Shown: one piece after another, positions 1 to 7,097 of the stretch | How positions within the stretch are numbered: the stretch's first letter is position 1 | Layout: each line of letters starts with the position of its first letter | Assembly: GCA_024636355.1 (NCBI GenBank) | Contig: JAGXHH010000125.1 | Location: 1-20,279, forward strand | Direction: 5' to 3' | DNA from: Desulfobacteraceae bacterium | GTDB taxonomy: Bacteria > Desulfobacterota > Desulfobacteria > Desulfobacterales > Desulfosalsimonadaceae | Length of the DNA: 20,279 nucleotides | Position numbers and translations under genes: made by a program | Notes under the pieces: generated by a model | The model's input: the letters and a program-made list of their open reading frames with translations, nothing else | Told to the model about the DNA's origin: nothing | Database searches by the model: none

Positions 1-186
1 CACGGCGAGGCCCAGGAAAGCCCGACCGTCGGCTTCATCCTCGCCAACGTGCCGCGCCGGCTCGCCGAACGCTATATCGACGACATCGCGAACATGGCCG
101 AATACCTGGCATCGGATGCCGCGGGCTTCATTACCGGGCAGAATTTTGTCGTCGACGGCGGCATGACGAAAAAAATGATCTATTAA
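1..186 (+). CDS. SDR-family oxidoreductase, C-terminal fragment
   Basis: This is the last 61 codons of a gene that begins before the window, read in frame 1 and ending at TAA 184-186. The segment ITGQNFVVDGGMTKKMIY is the classic C-terminal signature of short-chain dehydrogenases/reductases (the 'GQ..vDGG' strand after the substrate-binding helix); the upstream stretch NMAEYLASDAAGFITG is the usual 'v.fLaSd.a.yitG' block. The Rossmann cofactor motif and the catalytic Ser-Tyr-Lys lie outside the window, so substrate and NAD/NADP preference cannot be read. It ends 13 bp before the acyl-CoA ligase start, with that gene's ribosome-binding site in the gap, so the two are probably co-transcribed in an acyl- or carboxylic-acid catabolic operon (inference). 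Confidence 0.85.
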   Translation, partial: HGEAQESPTVGFILANVPRRLAERYIDDIANMAEYLASDAAGFITGQNFVVDGGMTKKMIY

Positions 187-199
187 AAAGGAGAATAAC

Positions 200-1855
200 A
201 TGGAACGGGATATGCGTCTGCGAGATGAAGAAAAGCGGTATTTCCAGGAACTCAACCAAACGAGCGTCGAGTTTCTGCTCAACCGCTACAACAAGGTAAA
301 CCGCTGGGTAATTGCCGACATGATCCGACGGAGCGCGTATCATTACCCGGACAAAACGGCCCTGATCTTCCAGGACAAACGCCTTACCTACACGCAGCTG
401 GAAATTGAAAGCAACAAGGTGGCAAACGCCCTGATCGATTTAGGTGTCCAAAAATACGACCGGGTGGCCATCCTTGCCCACAACACCCTGCACCATGTCC
501 TGACCTGGCTCGGCTGCTGCAAGGTTGGAGCGGTCTATCTCGCCATCAACTACCTGCTGCGGGGGCCGGACATCGAGTACTGCATCAACCATTCCGAAAG
601 CAAGGTCTTCATCATAGAAGATGCCCTTTATGAGCTGACCAAAGACGTCCTGAACGACATGCCGAGCGTCCGGACGGTTATCTGGTCGGACCAGGGAGCG
701 GGACAATCCTCCCCAGACGCCGCTTACCCGGAATTTGATGACTGGTATCGGAGTTATCCGGAAACGGAGACCGATCGCATCCTGCGGATCGAAGATCCGT
801 GCCAGATGACGTACACCAGCGGCACCGAGTCGAGGCCCAAGGGGGTGATCATCACCAACCAGGCACTGATCGCCCAATACATGGGGTGCATCATCGATGG
901 CAAATACGAAGACACCGACATCAATATCAACGCCCTGCCGATCTACCACTGCGCCCAGCGGGACGTGTTCTTGAACCCGATCTTTTACCTGGGCGGCACC
1001 AATATTCTGATGGCGCCGGATATCGGGGAAATCCTGAAGAAAACAGAGGAGACCCGGGCTACCATGCTCTTTGCGCCGCCGACCGTCTGGATCGGCATTC
1101 TTCGGCACCCGGATTTTAAAAAGTACGACCTGTCGAGCTTAAAGAAACTCTACTACGGTGCTTCGATCATGCCGATCGAAGTACTCAAAGAATTGATTCA
1201 GCAGCTTCCCGGCACGGGGGTCTACAATTACTACGGCCAGACCGAGCTCGCCCCGTACCACACCATCCTGAAAGCCGAAGACGCCATGGAGAAGCTGGGA
1301 TCTGCCGGAATGGCCGGATTGAACATGGAATCCCGGTTGGAAGATGAAACCGGCAATACGATCGATGACACGGGTGTTCCGGGCGAAATCTGCGGCCGGG
1401 GACCGCATGCCATGATGATGTATTACAAGGAACCGGAAAAAACAGAGGAGGTCATGCGGGGCGGGTGGTTCCATTCCGGCGACCTTGGCGCCCTCGATAA
1501 CGACCGGTACATCAGCGTGGTGGATCGCAAAAAGGATATGGTCAAGACGGGCGGGGAAAATGTGCCCAGCCGGGAAGTCGAAGAAGCCATCTACCTCGAC
1601 AGCCGCGTCGAAGAAGTCGCCGTGATCGGCGTGCCCCACCCGAAATGGGTCGAAGCGGTTACTGCCGTCGTCGTGCCGAGAAAAGGCGAAACGATCACCG
1701 AGTCGGAAATCATCGAACACTGCAAAACGCACCTCGCCGGCTTCAAGGTGCCCAAGAAAGTCGTTATCGCCGACACACTGCCCAAAACGCCGACCGGCAA
1801 AATCCTGAAACGGGATATGCGCAGCACTTACGGTTCCGTGTTTAACGGTTTGTAA
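200..1855 (+). CDS. Acyl-CoA synthetase (AMP-forming, ANL superfamily)
   Basis: A 551-residue AMP-forming ligase that would adenylate a carboxylic acid and transfer it to CoA in the cytoplasm. The ATP/AMP-binding P-loop is TSGTESRPKG (about 206-215), a variant with ESR replacing the usual TG; the adenine-binding motif is YYGQTE (344-349), the hinge region is GDL (427-429) followed by DRKKDMVKTGGENV (442-455), and the adenylation lysine is in TPTGK (about 534). Length is normal for the family. Start is supported by AAAAGGAG at 187-194. It directly follows an SDR gene, which fits a CoA-activation plus beta-oxidation-like step. Substrate is not readable; medium/long-chain fatty or aromatic acids are all possible. 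Family certain, substrate unknown. Confidence 0.92.
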   Translation: MERDMRLRDEEKRYFQELNQTSVEFLLNRYNKVNRWVIADMIRRSAYHYPDKTALIFQDKRLTYTQLEIESNKVANALIDLGVQKYDRVAILAHNTLHHVLTWLGCCKVGAVYLAINYLLRGPDIEYCINHSESKVFIIEDALYELTKDVLNDMPSVRTVIWSDQGAGQSSPDAAYPEFDDWYRSYPETETDRILRIEDPCQMTYTSGTESRPKGVIITNQALIAQYMGCIIDGKYEDTDININALPIYHCAQRDVFLNPIFYLGGTNILMAPDIGEILKKTEETRATMLFAPPTVWIGILRHPDFKKYDLSSLKKLYYGASIMPIEVLKELIQQLPGTGVYNYYGQTELAPYHTILKAEDAMEKLGSAGMAGLNMESRLEDETGNTIDDTGVPGEICGRGPHAMMMYYKEPEKTEEVMRGGWFHSGDLGALDNDRYISVVDRKKDMVKTGGENVPSREVEEAIYLDSRVEEVAVIGVPHPKWVEAVTAVVVPRKGETITESEIIEHCKTHLAGFKVPKKVVIADTLPKTPTGKILKRDMRSTYGSVFNGL

Positions 1856-1920
1856 AGGACTGCCCAAAACCGGCTCGGCAAAAATCCGGAAGGTTGATTT
1901 GAGGTAAAGGTACTCGGTAT

Positions 1921-2036
1921 CCAGGAGCAAGAATATAGGAATTAGAATCCAGAATCCAGGAGCCAGAATATAGGAGCCAGAATATAGGAGATAGAATCCA
2001 GAATCCAGGAGCCAGGAGCCAGAATATAGAAACCAG
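1921..2036. repeat. Degenerate minisatellite built of CCAGGAG / CCAGAAT / ATAGGAG modules
   Basis: A block built from 7- to 8-nt modules. A 24-nt unit starting tagaatccagaatcc occurs exactly at 1943-1966 and 1992-2015; the 15-mer aggagccagaatata occurs at 1958-1972, 1972-1986 and 2014-2028. There is no regular unique-spacer pattern, so it is not CRISPR. It carries no long ORF. Confidence 0.85.
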
Positions 2037-2087
2037 AAGGGCTGCTGGCCGGCTGAACCGCCAGTTTATAATTCATACATGATGCTA

Positions 2088-2297
2088 ACCACAGAGGGCT
2101 CAGAGGACGCAGAGGAAGGCAATTTTATTATCTGCTTTCCTCCAGCAAAGGGGGGGTTGTCCTTATCCCCACTTTGGAAAAGGAGGGTCAGGGGGCATTT
2201 GATCTTCAACGGGCCAAAATCCACCTGTATCTCACTTTATAAAGGGGGATGAGCCTCAGTTATGAAAGGTCCTTTAAAACGCTGTGTCCTCTGTGGT
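2088..2297. repeat. Inverted pair of CAGAGG-type repeats
   Basis: accacagagg (2088-2097) is exactly complementary to cctctgtggt (2288-2297). The left copy continues into cagaggacgcagagg, a motif shared in part with the palindromic element at 5172-5233. The 190 bp between contain CCCTTT/AAAGGG runs and no gene. It may be a non-autonomous repeat element (inference). Confidence 0.5.
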
Positions 2298-2356
2298 AAA
2301 ATTCACCTTCTACGGAAAACAGCATGCCGAGTTTCATGCAAGTCGGCAGAAAAAGT

Positions 2357-2384
2357 AAAAGGGCGCCCGGCCGGGTGCCCTTTT
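2357..2384. terminator. Bidirectional intrinsic terminator
   Basis: aaaagggcgcccgg is followed directly by ccgggtgccctttt, a 14-bp stem with one G:T pair, flanked by TTTTGTTTT on the + side and by a T-rich run (complement of aaaaagtaaaa) on the - side. It lies 60 bp beyond the stop of the minus-strand synthetase, which it most clearly terminates. Confidence 0.8.
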
Positions 2385-2443
2385 GTTTTAAACGATTAAA
2401 CTTTTCTTACCTAACGGCCCCTGCGGGCGCCCCAGGCAATCGG

Positions 2444-4201
2444 TTACTCTTTCTTTTTGGAACTGAGTTCCGGAAAATCGGTATAGAAGTATTCGTTTTC
2501 CTGGCGTTCCGTTTTCTTTTTCTCCTGTTCCCGGAGTTCAATCCGCCGGATTTTGCCGCTGATGGTTTTCGGCAGCACATCGACGAACTGGATGATCCGG
2601 GGAATCTTGAATTTGGCCAGTATCCCGATGGTGTGCCGGAACAGTTCGAGTGCGAGTTCCTTTGACGGCGTATACCCTTTGTTCAAGAGGACATATGCTT
2701 TGACCAGCTGGTGCCGTTTGGGATCCGGGGCGCCGACCACGGCCGATTCCAGGACCGAAGGGTGTTCGACCATGGCGCTTTCCACCTCGAAGGGGCCGAC
2801 CCTGAAATCCGATGATTTAATGACATCATCGGCCCGCCCCTCGAACCACCAGTACCCGTCCTCATCAAACGAGGCCCAGTCGCCGGTGTAATAATAGTTG
2901 CCAGACACGACTTCCTGCATCTTTTCGGGATTGCCGATATATTCGGAAAAAAGGCCCTTTGCCCCGCCTTTATCGAGTTGGACGACGATGTGCCCGGTCT
3001 GCCCCGGCGTCGTCACTTCCTTTCCTTCCTCATCGAGCAGTGCAATGTCGTACATGCCGGACGGCCTGCCGAAAGACCCGAAGCGCATCCGGCCTTCCAT
3101 CCAGGGTGCGTTTCCGATCATGGCAGTCGATTCCGTCTGGCCGTAAAAATCCCGGATTTCATTGCCGGTCGCTTTTTTCCACTTCTCAATTGTTTCCGGA
3201 TTGAGGGGTTCGCCGGCACTGACTGACTGCCGGAGCGCCTTAAAGTCGTACTTGCCAAGATCCAGACTCACGAACATCCGCCAGGCGGTCGGCGGCCCGC
3301 AGAAACACGTCACTTTGTTGTCTGAAATGTACTGGAGGTACTTGTCGCCGTCCAGAACTTTGAAATTGAAACCGGCTACGGTCGCCCCCATGTTAAACGG
3401 GGCAAAAAAACTGCTCCAGGCCCATTTGGCCCACCCGGGTGCACTCAGATTATGGTGGATGTCATCGGGACGTATCCCGATCATTACCGAAGTCGACAGG
3501 TGCCCCACCGGATAGGAAATCGCGCTGTGCCCGACCCGCTTCGGCAGACCGGTGGTGCCGGAGGTGAAAAAGCAGAACAGAAGATCGTCAGTCAAGGTAG
3601 TTGCAGGCTCCGCCGTTTCCGATTCTCCCTGGGTATCGGAATAGCTTAGCCAGCCTTGCTTTTTACCGAGCACAATTTTAATTTTGGGTTTTATTCCGGC
3701 GATTTCCAGCGCTTCGTCCAGGATCTCCGTGTATTCCTCGGAAGCCATTACGGCATCCGGAGGATAGATTTCAAACCGGAACTGCAGTTCCCGGACGGTC
3801 ATCGACGTGGCGGTCGGTACGGCGATAAATCCGCCCTTTATACCGGCAAGCGTCGTAAACCAGGTTTCCGGGACGATCGGGATCATCATGTAGAGGTTAT
3901 TGCACTTTTCAATGCCGCGCTTCCGCATGAAATTTAAAAGTTTATTTGCATTGCCGGCTACCTCCCCATAGGAAAAGGTGTTTTCTTCACCGGTTTCCAT
4001 ATCGGCCCAGATTAATGCCGTTTTATCCCTGTTTTCCTTTACATGCAGGCCTTCAAAAACCTCATCCGCCCAGTTGAATTGGGCGCCGAAATCGTGCTGC
4101 CGCAAGTTCCGGAAAAACGCTTCGGCTTTCAATTCCCTTTCACCAAGGTTTTCCGTCATGTTTACTGCCATGGCCTGTTTGAACAATTCTACAGTCTTCA
4201 T
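2444..4201 (-). CDS. Acyl-CoA synthetase, acetyl/medium-chain (ACSM-like) branch
   Basis: A 585-residue AMP-forming CoA ligase, closest in layout to acetyl-CoA synthetase and the medium-chain ACSM group: a longer N-terminal part with NWADEVFEGL before the ligase core, and W-rich WAKWAWSSFFAPF in the acyl pocket region. Motifs, counted from the upstream ATG: TSGTTGLPK (215-223), YGQTE (355-359), TGDW, then YWWFEGRADDVIKSSDFRVG and the adenylation lysine in TISGKIRR near the C-terminus. Two in-frame ATGs occur, at 4207 and 4201; the AGGAGG at 4209-4214 lies 1 nt from the first and 7 nt from the second, so 4201 is the start chosen. It converges on the first ligase and is transcribed away from the Yip1 gene. 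The lysine-rich C-terminal tail is a little unusual. Substrate unresolved. Confidence 0.92.
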   Translation of the reverse strand: MKTVELFKQAMAVNMTENLGERELKAEAFFRNLRQHDFGAQFNWADEVFEGLHVKENRDKTALIWADMETGEENTFSYGEVAGNANKLLNFMRKRGIEKCNNLYMMIPIVPETWFTTLAGIKGGFIAVPTATSMTVRELQFRFEIYPPDAVMASEEYTEILDEALEIAGIKPKIKIVLGKKQGWLSYSDTQGESETAEPATTLTDDLLFCFFTSGTTGLPKRVGHSAISYPVGHLSTSVMIGIRPDDIHHNLSAPGWAKWAWSSFFAPFNMGATVAGFNFKVLDGDKYLQYISDNKVTCFCGPPTAWRMFVSLDLGKYDFKALRQSVSAGEPLNPETIEKWKKATGNEIRDFYGQTESTAMIGNAPWMEGRMRFGSFGRPSGMYDIALLDEEGKEVTTPGQTGHIVVQLDKGGAKGLFSEYIGNPEKMQEVVSGNYYYTGDWASFDEDGYWWFEGRADDVIKSSDFRVGPFEVESAMVEHPSVLESAVVGAPDPKRHQLVKAYVLLNKGYTPSKELALELFRHTIGILAKFKIPRIIQFVDVLPKTISGKIRRIELREQEKKKTERQENEYFYTDFPELSSKKKE

Positions 4202-4208
4202 CCACATA

Positions 4209-4214
4209 CCTCCT
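4209..4214 (-). promoter_or_regulatory. Ribosome-binding site that decides the start of the 2444-4201 gene
   Basis: AGGAGG on the minus strand, 7 nt before the ATG at 4201 and only 1 nt before the ATG at 4207, so the shorter form is the likely protein. Confidence 0.8.
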
Positions 4215-4466
4215 GAAATACGGGTTACAGTTCGCGCAAGCCGGCCGAAACCTTCGCACCTCTTGCAACTTTTTCGCGTCCTGCTTAAATTTGGACGTTT
4301 GTCTTTGCGATACCTGCCTTAATATGCGTTCACAGAACACTCTAATGAACACTGATAACACGAAGAAACGAATGTTGCAAATTTGAAATTTACGACGAAC
4401 CCGTTATGGTTTTTAACAGGTACATTCGGATTTTCCGTTATTTTACATTTACGAAAGGAATGAATT

Positions 4467-5015
4467 ATGGCGAGTTTTGTTCAACGGATGATGGGTGCGG
4501 CCAAGCTCGATATCCGGACCTATGAGGAGGTAGAGGCAGACACCGGTTCCATGGGCCAGGCAATTGGCGTGGTGCTGCTTTCCAGCCTGGCGGCCGGCAT
4601 TGGGAGCGTATCGAACATCGGGCTTGCCGGCATTGGGGTCGGCCTTTTAGCCGCGCTTGTCGGATGGTTTATCTGGGCGTTTATCACATACCTGATCGGA
4701 ACCAAACTGCTTCCGGAACCCCAGACCCGGACGGACATGGGAGAGATGCTTCGCACCATCGGCTTTTCCAGTTCTCCCGGCATTATCCGGGTGCTCGGCA
4801 TCATTCCCGGCCTGCAGGGGATCGTATACTTTATCGCTGCCGTCTGGATGCTGGCGGCAATGGTCATCGCGGTCCGGCAGGCCCTCGACTATACCAGCAC
4901 CCTGCGGGCGGTAGGCGTCTGCCTTATCGGCTGGGTCATTCAGGTCCTGATCATTGCCCTGGTCTATTCGGTCTTCGGCGGCCCTCCCGGCGCTCCTCCC
5001 GGAGGACCGGCATAA
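4467..5015 (+). CDS. Yip1-family membrane protein
   Basis: A 182-residue protein with a short cytoplasmic N-terminus (MASFVQRMMGAAKLDIRTYEEVEAD, shown in part by its Y-E-E-V motif) followed by about five hydrophobic segments. The order of blocks (GQAIGVVLLSSLAAGI, LVGWFIWAFITYLIGTKLL, TDMGEMLRTIGFSSSPGI, IVYFIAAVWMLAAMVIAVRQAL) is typical of bacterial YIP1-domain inner-membrane proteins of unknown role. The C-terminus is a Gly/Pro-rich tail (GGPPGAPPGGPA). GGA at 4457-4459 serves as a weak ribosome-binding site. A weak sigma70-like TTGAAA-N16-TATGGT lies at 4383-4410. It stands alone, divergent from the synthetase, and is followed by its own terminator. Family assignment is from pattern recognition; function unknown. 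Confidence 0.8.
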   Translation: MASFVQRMMGAAKLDIRTYEEVEADTGSMGQAIGVVLLSSLAAGIGSVSNIGLAGIGVGLLAALVGWFIWAFITYLIGTKLLPEPQTRTDMGEMLRTIGFSSSPGIIRVLGIIPGLQGIVYFIAAVWMLAAMVIAVRQALDYTSTLRAVGVCLIGWVIQVLIIALVYSVFGGPPGAPPGGPA

Positions 5016-5061
5016 AATCCCGTCCGGTCAATCGATCATCTTTGAAAATGCGTTTTTCGAA

Positions 5062-5088
5062 CCGGGGCAGATCGATTATCTGCCCCGG
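5062..5088 (+). terminator. Intrinsic terminator of the Yip1-family gene
   Basis: ccggggcagat (5062-5072) pairs perfectly with atctgccccgg (5078-5088) across a 5-nt loop; a T5 run follows at 5096-5100. It lies 47 bp after the Yip1 gene stop. Confidence 0.85.
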
Positions 5089-5171
5089 CATCAAATTTTT
5101 AAATCTGGTTACCCGGTTCGCTCCAGTGATGGGCAATCCTAAACTTTTTGGTGCCAAGGAGATCGAATATC

Positions 5172-5233
5172 CTCTCGCAGAGGGCGTTGGGAGCGCAGAG
5201 GAACTCTCCGCGTCCTCAGCGGCTCTGCGAGAG
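5172..5233. repeat. Palindromic CTCTCGCAGAG repeat element
   Basis: ctctcgcagag (5172-5182) and ctctgcgagag (5223-5233) are perfect 11-nt inverted repeats; the interior contains gcgcagagga, the same core as in the 2088-2116 repeat. This looks like a dispersed intergenic palindrome. The remaining bases between 5101 and 5365 show nothing else recognisable. Confidence 0.6.
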
Positions 5234-5365
5234 AAATCATTAACTGGAGTTTTCCGGATAACCAGATTTTCAAATTCCATTCGCTTACCCCTGTCTCGAC
5301 AGCTTCCAACCAGATTCTCCGTCTTGCAGGTCCTTGCCTGAATTCAGCTCTTGAAATAGATGAAG

Positions 5366-5514
5366 AAGGAGGTTAAGAAATTGTGGATAACGCGAATACC
5401 GTTTTGATATTGGAATGCCAAATTGCCCGGATACTAACGGATGATCCCCTTCGAATCACTCACCACATTTTTTATTGCCTCGCTCCTGCTTGCTCTGGCA
5501 CCGGGGCCGGATAA
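5366..5514 (+). CDS. Possible 43-codon leader ORF with strong ribosome-binding site (GTG start 5383)
   Basis: AAGGAGG at 5366-5372 is the best Shine-Dalgarno sequence in this spacer, but the exporter frame is blocked by TAA at 5435-5437, so it cannot serve that gene. Ten nt later GTG 5383-5385 opens a 43-residue frame (VDNANTVLILECQIARIL...) that runs through the exporter start at 5441 in another frame and stops at TAA 5512-5514. It might be a leader peptide translationally coupled to the exporter, whose own start has only a poor ribosome-binding site. No homology is recognised, and it could be chance. Confidence 0.3.
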
Positions 5515-6070
5515 TATTTTCGTCCTGACGCAATCGGCTCTGCACGGAAAACTCTCGGGCCTGTTCGTAACCCTCGGGCTGTGTACAGGCCTGATCGTCC
5601 ACACTACGGCGGTTGCGCTTGGCGTGGCCGTTATCTTCCAGACATCGGCCCTTGCCTTTACACTGCTGAAAACTGTCGGGGCATGCTACCTGGTGTATCT
5701 CGCCTGGCAGGCATTCCGGGCCTCGGCAACGAAACCGTCCCTCGAAAAAAATCCGGCCGGGATCACCCCCGGCAGACTGTACCTGCGTGGCATCGTAATG
5801 AACGTCACAAATCCCAAGGTGTCCATCTTCTTTTTGGCCTTTCTTCCCCAGTTCGCAGATCCGGCCCGCGGCCCGCTTGCCGTGCAGATCGTCACACTGG
5901 GCGGCTTTTTTATCCTGGCCACCGTTCTGGTTTTCGGAACGGTCGCCCTGATGGCGGGAACCATAGGCGAATGGCTGAATCGATCCGAAAAAGCGCAGCT
6001 TGTGATGAATCGCATCGCCGGAATCGTCTTTATCGCTCTGGCACTGAAAATCGCAACAATCCGTCAGTAA
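5441..6070 (+). CDS. LysE/RhtB-family amino-acid (or metabolite) exporter
   Basis: A 209-residue inner-membrane exporter with the family's six hydrophobic segments. The N-terminal signature LLLALAPGPDNIFVLTQSALHG and the mid-protein NVTNPKVSIFFLAFLPQF are the two hallmark blocks of LysE/RhtB translocators, which export lysine, homoserine, threonine or related compounds by exchange with protons. Length is normal. Start at 5441 is fixed by an in-frame stop at 5435-5437, and no good ribosome-binding site precedes it. It ends 9 bp before the VanZ-like gene, so the two may form one transcript. Substrate cannot be deduced. Confidence 0.92.
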   Translation: MIPFESLTTFFIASLLLALAPGPDNIFVLTQSALHGKLSGLFVTLGLCTGLIVHTTAVALGVAVIFQTSALAFTLLKTVGACYLVYLAWQAFRASATKPSLEKNPAGITPGRLYLRGIVMNVTNPKVSIFFLAFLPQFADPARGPLAVQIVTLGGFFILATVLVFGTVALMAGTIGEWLNRSEKAQLVMNRIAGIVFIALALKIATIRQ

Positions 6071-6079
6071 TCTCATACG

Positions 6080-7072
6080 ATGCCGTGGAAAAAGGTATCC
6101 TGTACCCCTATGACCCGCGCCAGAATTGACAACAGCTCCTGCCGGACACGGCATTCCGTCATTTCACGGAGAATGCTGAATTTTCTTTGCCTGGTCTCAT
6201 TTTTGATCGGGATCATCTGGATATTCCTGCCGCAAGGCGACTCGCCGGGCTCCCGTTCCATTTCAGAATTCTGGAATATCGGCCATATCATACTTTTTTT
6301 TCTGGCCTGCCACCTTCTCTATGCCTTCCGGCCGCAATTTGCCCAAAGGTCTCTTTTCCAGCAGGCAGCAACCGTCATCGGCGCAACCCTCCTGGTCGGC
6401 GGCGGCATAGAACTCCTGCAGATCCTCATCCCCAGCAGGACGTCTTCATTTTCCGACCTGTTAGCCAACTTTTCCGGCACCCTTGCTTATCTTTCATTCC
6501 GGCACCGGGAAAAAACGGGAAAATACCTCCTGCTTCATCTGGCCGCACTCAGCCTGATCGGATTTCTTATCTGGCCGCCGACTCGTTCCTTTATAGACGA
6601 AAACACAGCCCGACGGCAGTTTCCGCTTCTGGCTGGATTTGAAACATTCTTTGAAACCGACCGGTTCGAAGGCAAGGCAAGCAGGTTTTACATCTCGCGG
6701 GAGAAGGCGTTTCAGGGGAAATTCAGTCTCAGGCTGGACCTTACCACCCAGCAGCATTCCGGCATCTGGCTGCGGTTTATGCCGCAGAACTGGCGGGAGT
6801 TTTCATACCTTGGTTTTACAGTGTACAATCCGCAACAGAAGCAGATTCCGTTGCACGTCATAGTCAATGACGAACACAACTGGAGCGACCGCTACGACGG
6901 GATATTCCCGCTGGAAACCGGCTGGAACGTGGTGGAAATTCCGTTGCCGGAGATGCAGAACGCGCCGCATGCCCGGCAACTGGACCTGACCCGAATCCGC
7001 CGGCTCGGCATCTATGTCGTCGAGTCCCCAGAGCCTTTGAGGTTATACCTGGACGATATTCGGCTTAAATGA
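6080..7072 (+). CDS. VanZ-like membrane protein with C-terminal beta-rich (carbohydrate-binding-like) domain
   Basis: The N-terminal half has four hydrophobic segments (LNFLCLVSFLIGIIWIFL, IGHIILFFLACHLLYAF, AATVIGATLLVGGGIELLQIL, LLHLAALSLIGFLIW) and the VanZ hallmark E-x2-Q-x3-P-x-R-x-S-S-x2-D-L-x2-N-x-x-G around ELLQILIPSRTSSFSDLLANFSG. The C-terminal half (from about residue 175) is soluble and looks like a jelly-roll: FETDRFEGKASRF, KFSLRLDLTT, YLGFTVYNPQ, GWNVVEIPLPE, RLGIYVV and a final LRLYLDDIRL, as in CIA30/galactose-binding-like domains. Starts at 6080, 6110 and 6173 are all possible; none has a clear ribosome-binding site, and 6173 opens directly into the first membrane helix. Role unknown, perhaps cell-envelope related. 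Confidence 0.75.
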   Translation: MPWKKVSCTPMTRARIDNSSCRTRHSVISRRMLNFLCLVSFLIGIIWIFLPQGDSPGSRSISEFWNIGHIILFFLACHLLYAFRPQFAQRSLFQQAATVIGATLLVGGGIELLQILIPSRTSSFSDLLANFSGTLAYLSFRHREKTGKYLLLHLAALSLIGFLIWPPTRSFIDENTARRQFPLLAGFETFFETDRFEGKASRFYISREKAFQGKFSLRLDLTTQQHSGIWLRFMPQNWREFSYLGFTVYNPQQKQIPLHVIVNDEHNWSDRYDGIFPLETGWNVVEIPLPEMQNAPHARQLDLTRIRRLGIYVVESPEPLRLYLDDIRLK

Positions 7073-7097
7073 TGCGTGAAACTGATTTTCCGGAAAT

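Larger units (their letters stand above)
1856..2443. other. Repeat-rich intergenic spacer between convergent genes
   Basis: No convincing gene is seen in these 588 bp. The spacer holds a minisatellite-like block (1921-2036), an inverted pair of accacagagg/cctctgtggt (2088-2097 and 2288-2297), purine- and pyrimidine-rich runs of the CCCCTTT/AAAGGGGG kind (about 2140-2250), and a bidirectional terminator (2357-2384). These resemble dispersed intergenic repeats known from Desulfobacterota chromosomes. Confidence 0.7.

Noticed and set aside
440..1930. Long minus-strand open frames (222 and 263 codons) opposite the first ligase
   Set aside because: They mirror the codon bias of the plus-strand ligase, lack family motifs and ribosome-binding sites, and would overlap a clear gene.
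1921..2036. CRISPR-like repeat array
   Set aside because: Repeats are short, degenerate modules without regular unique spacers, and no cas genes are in view.
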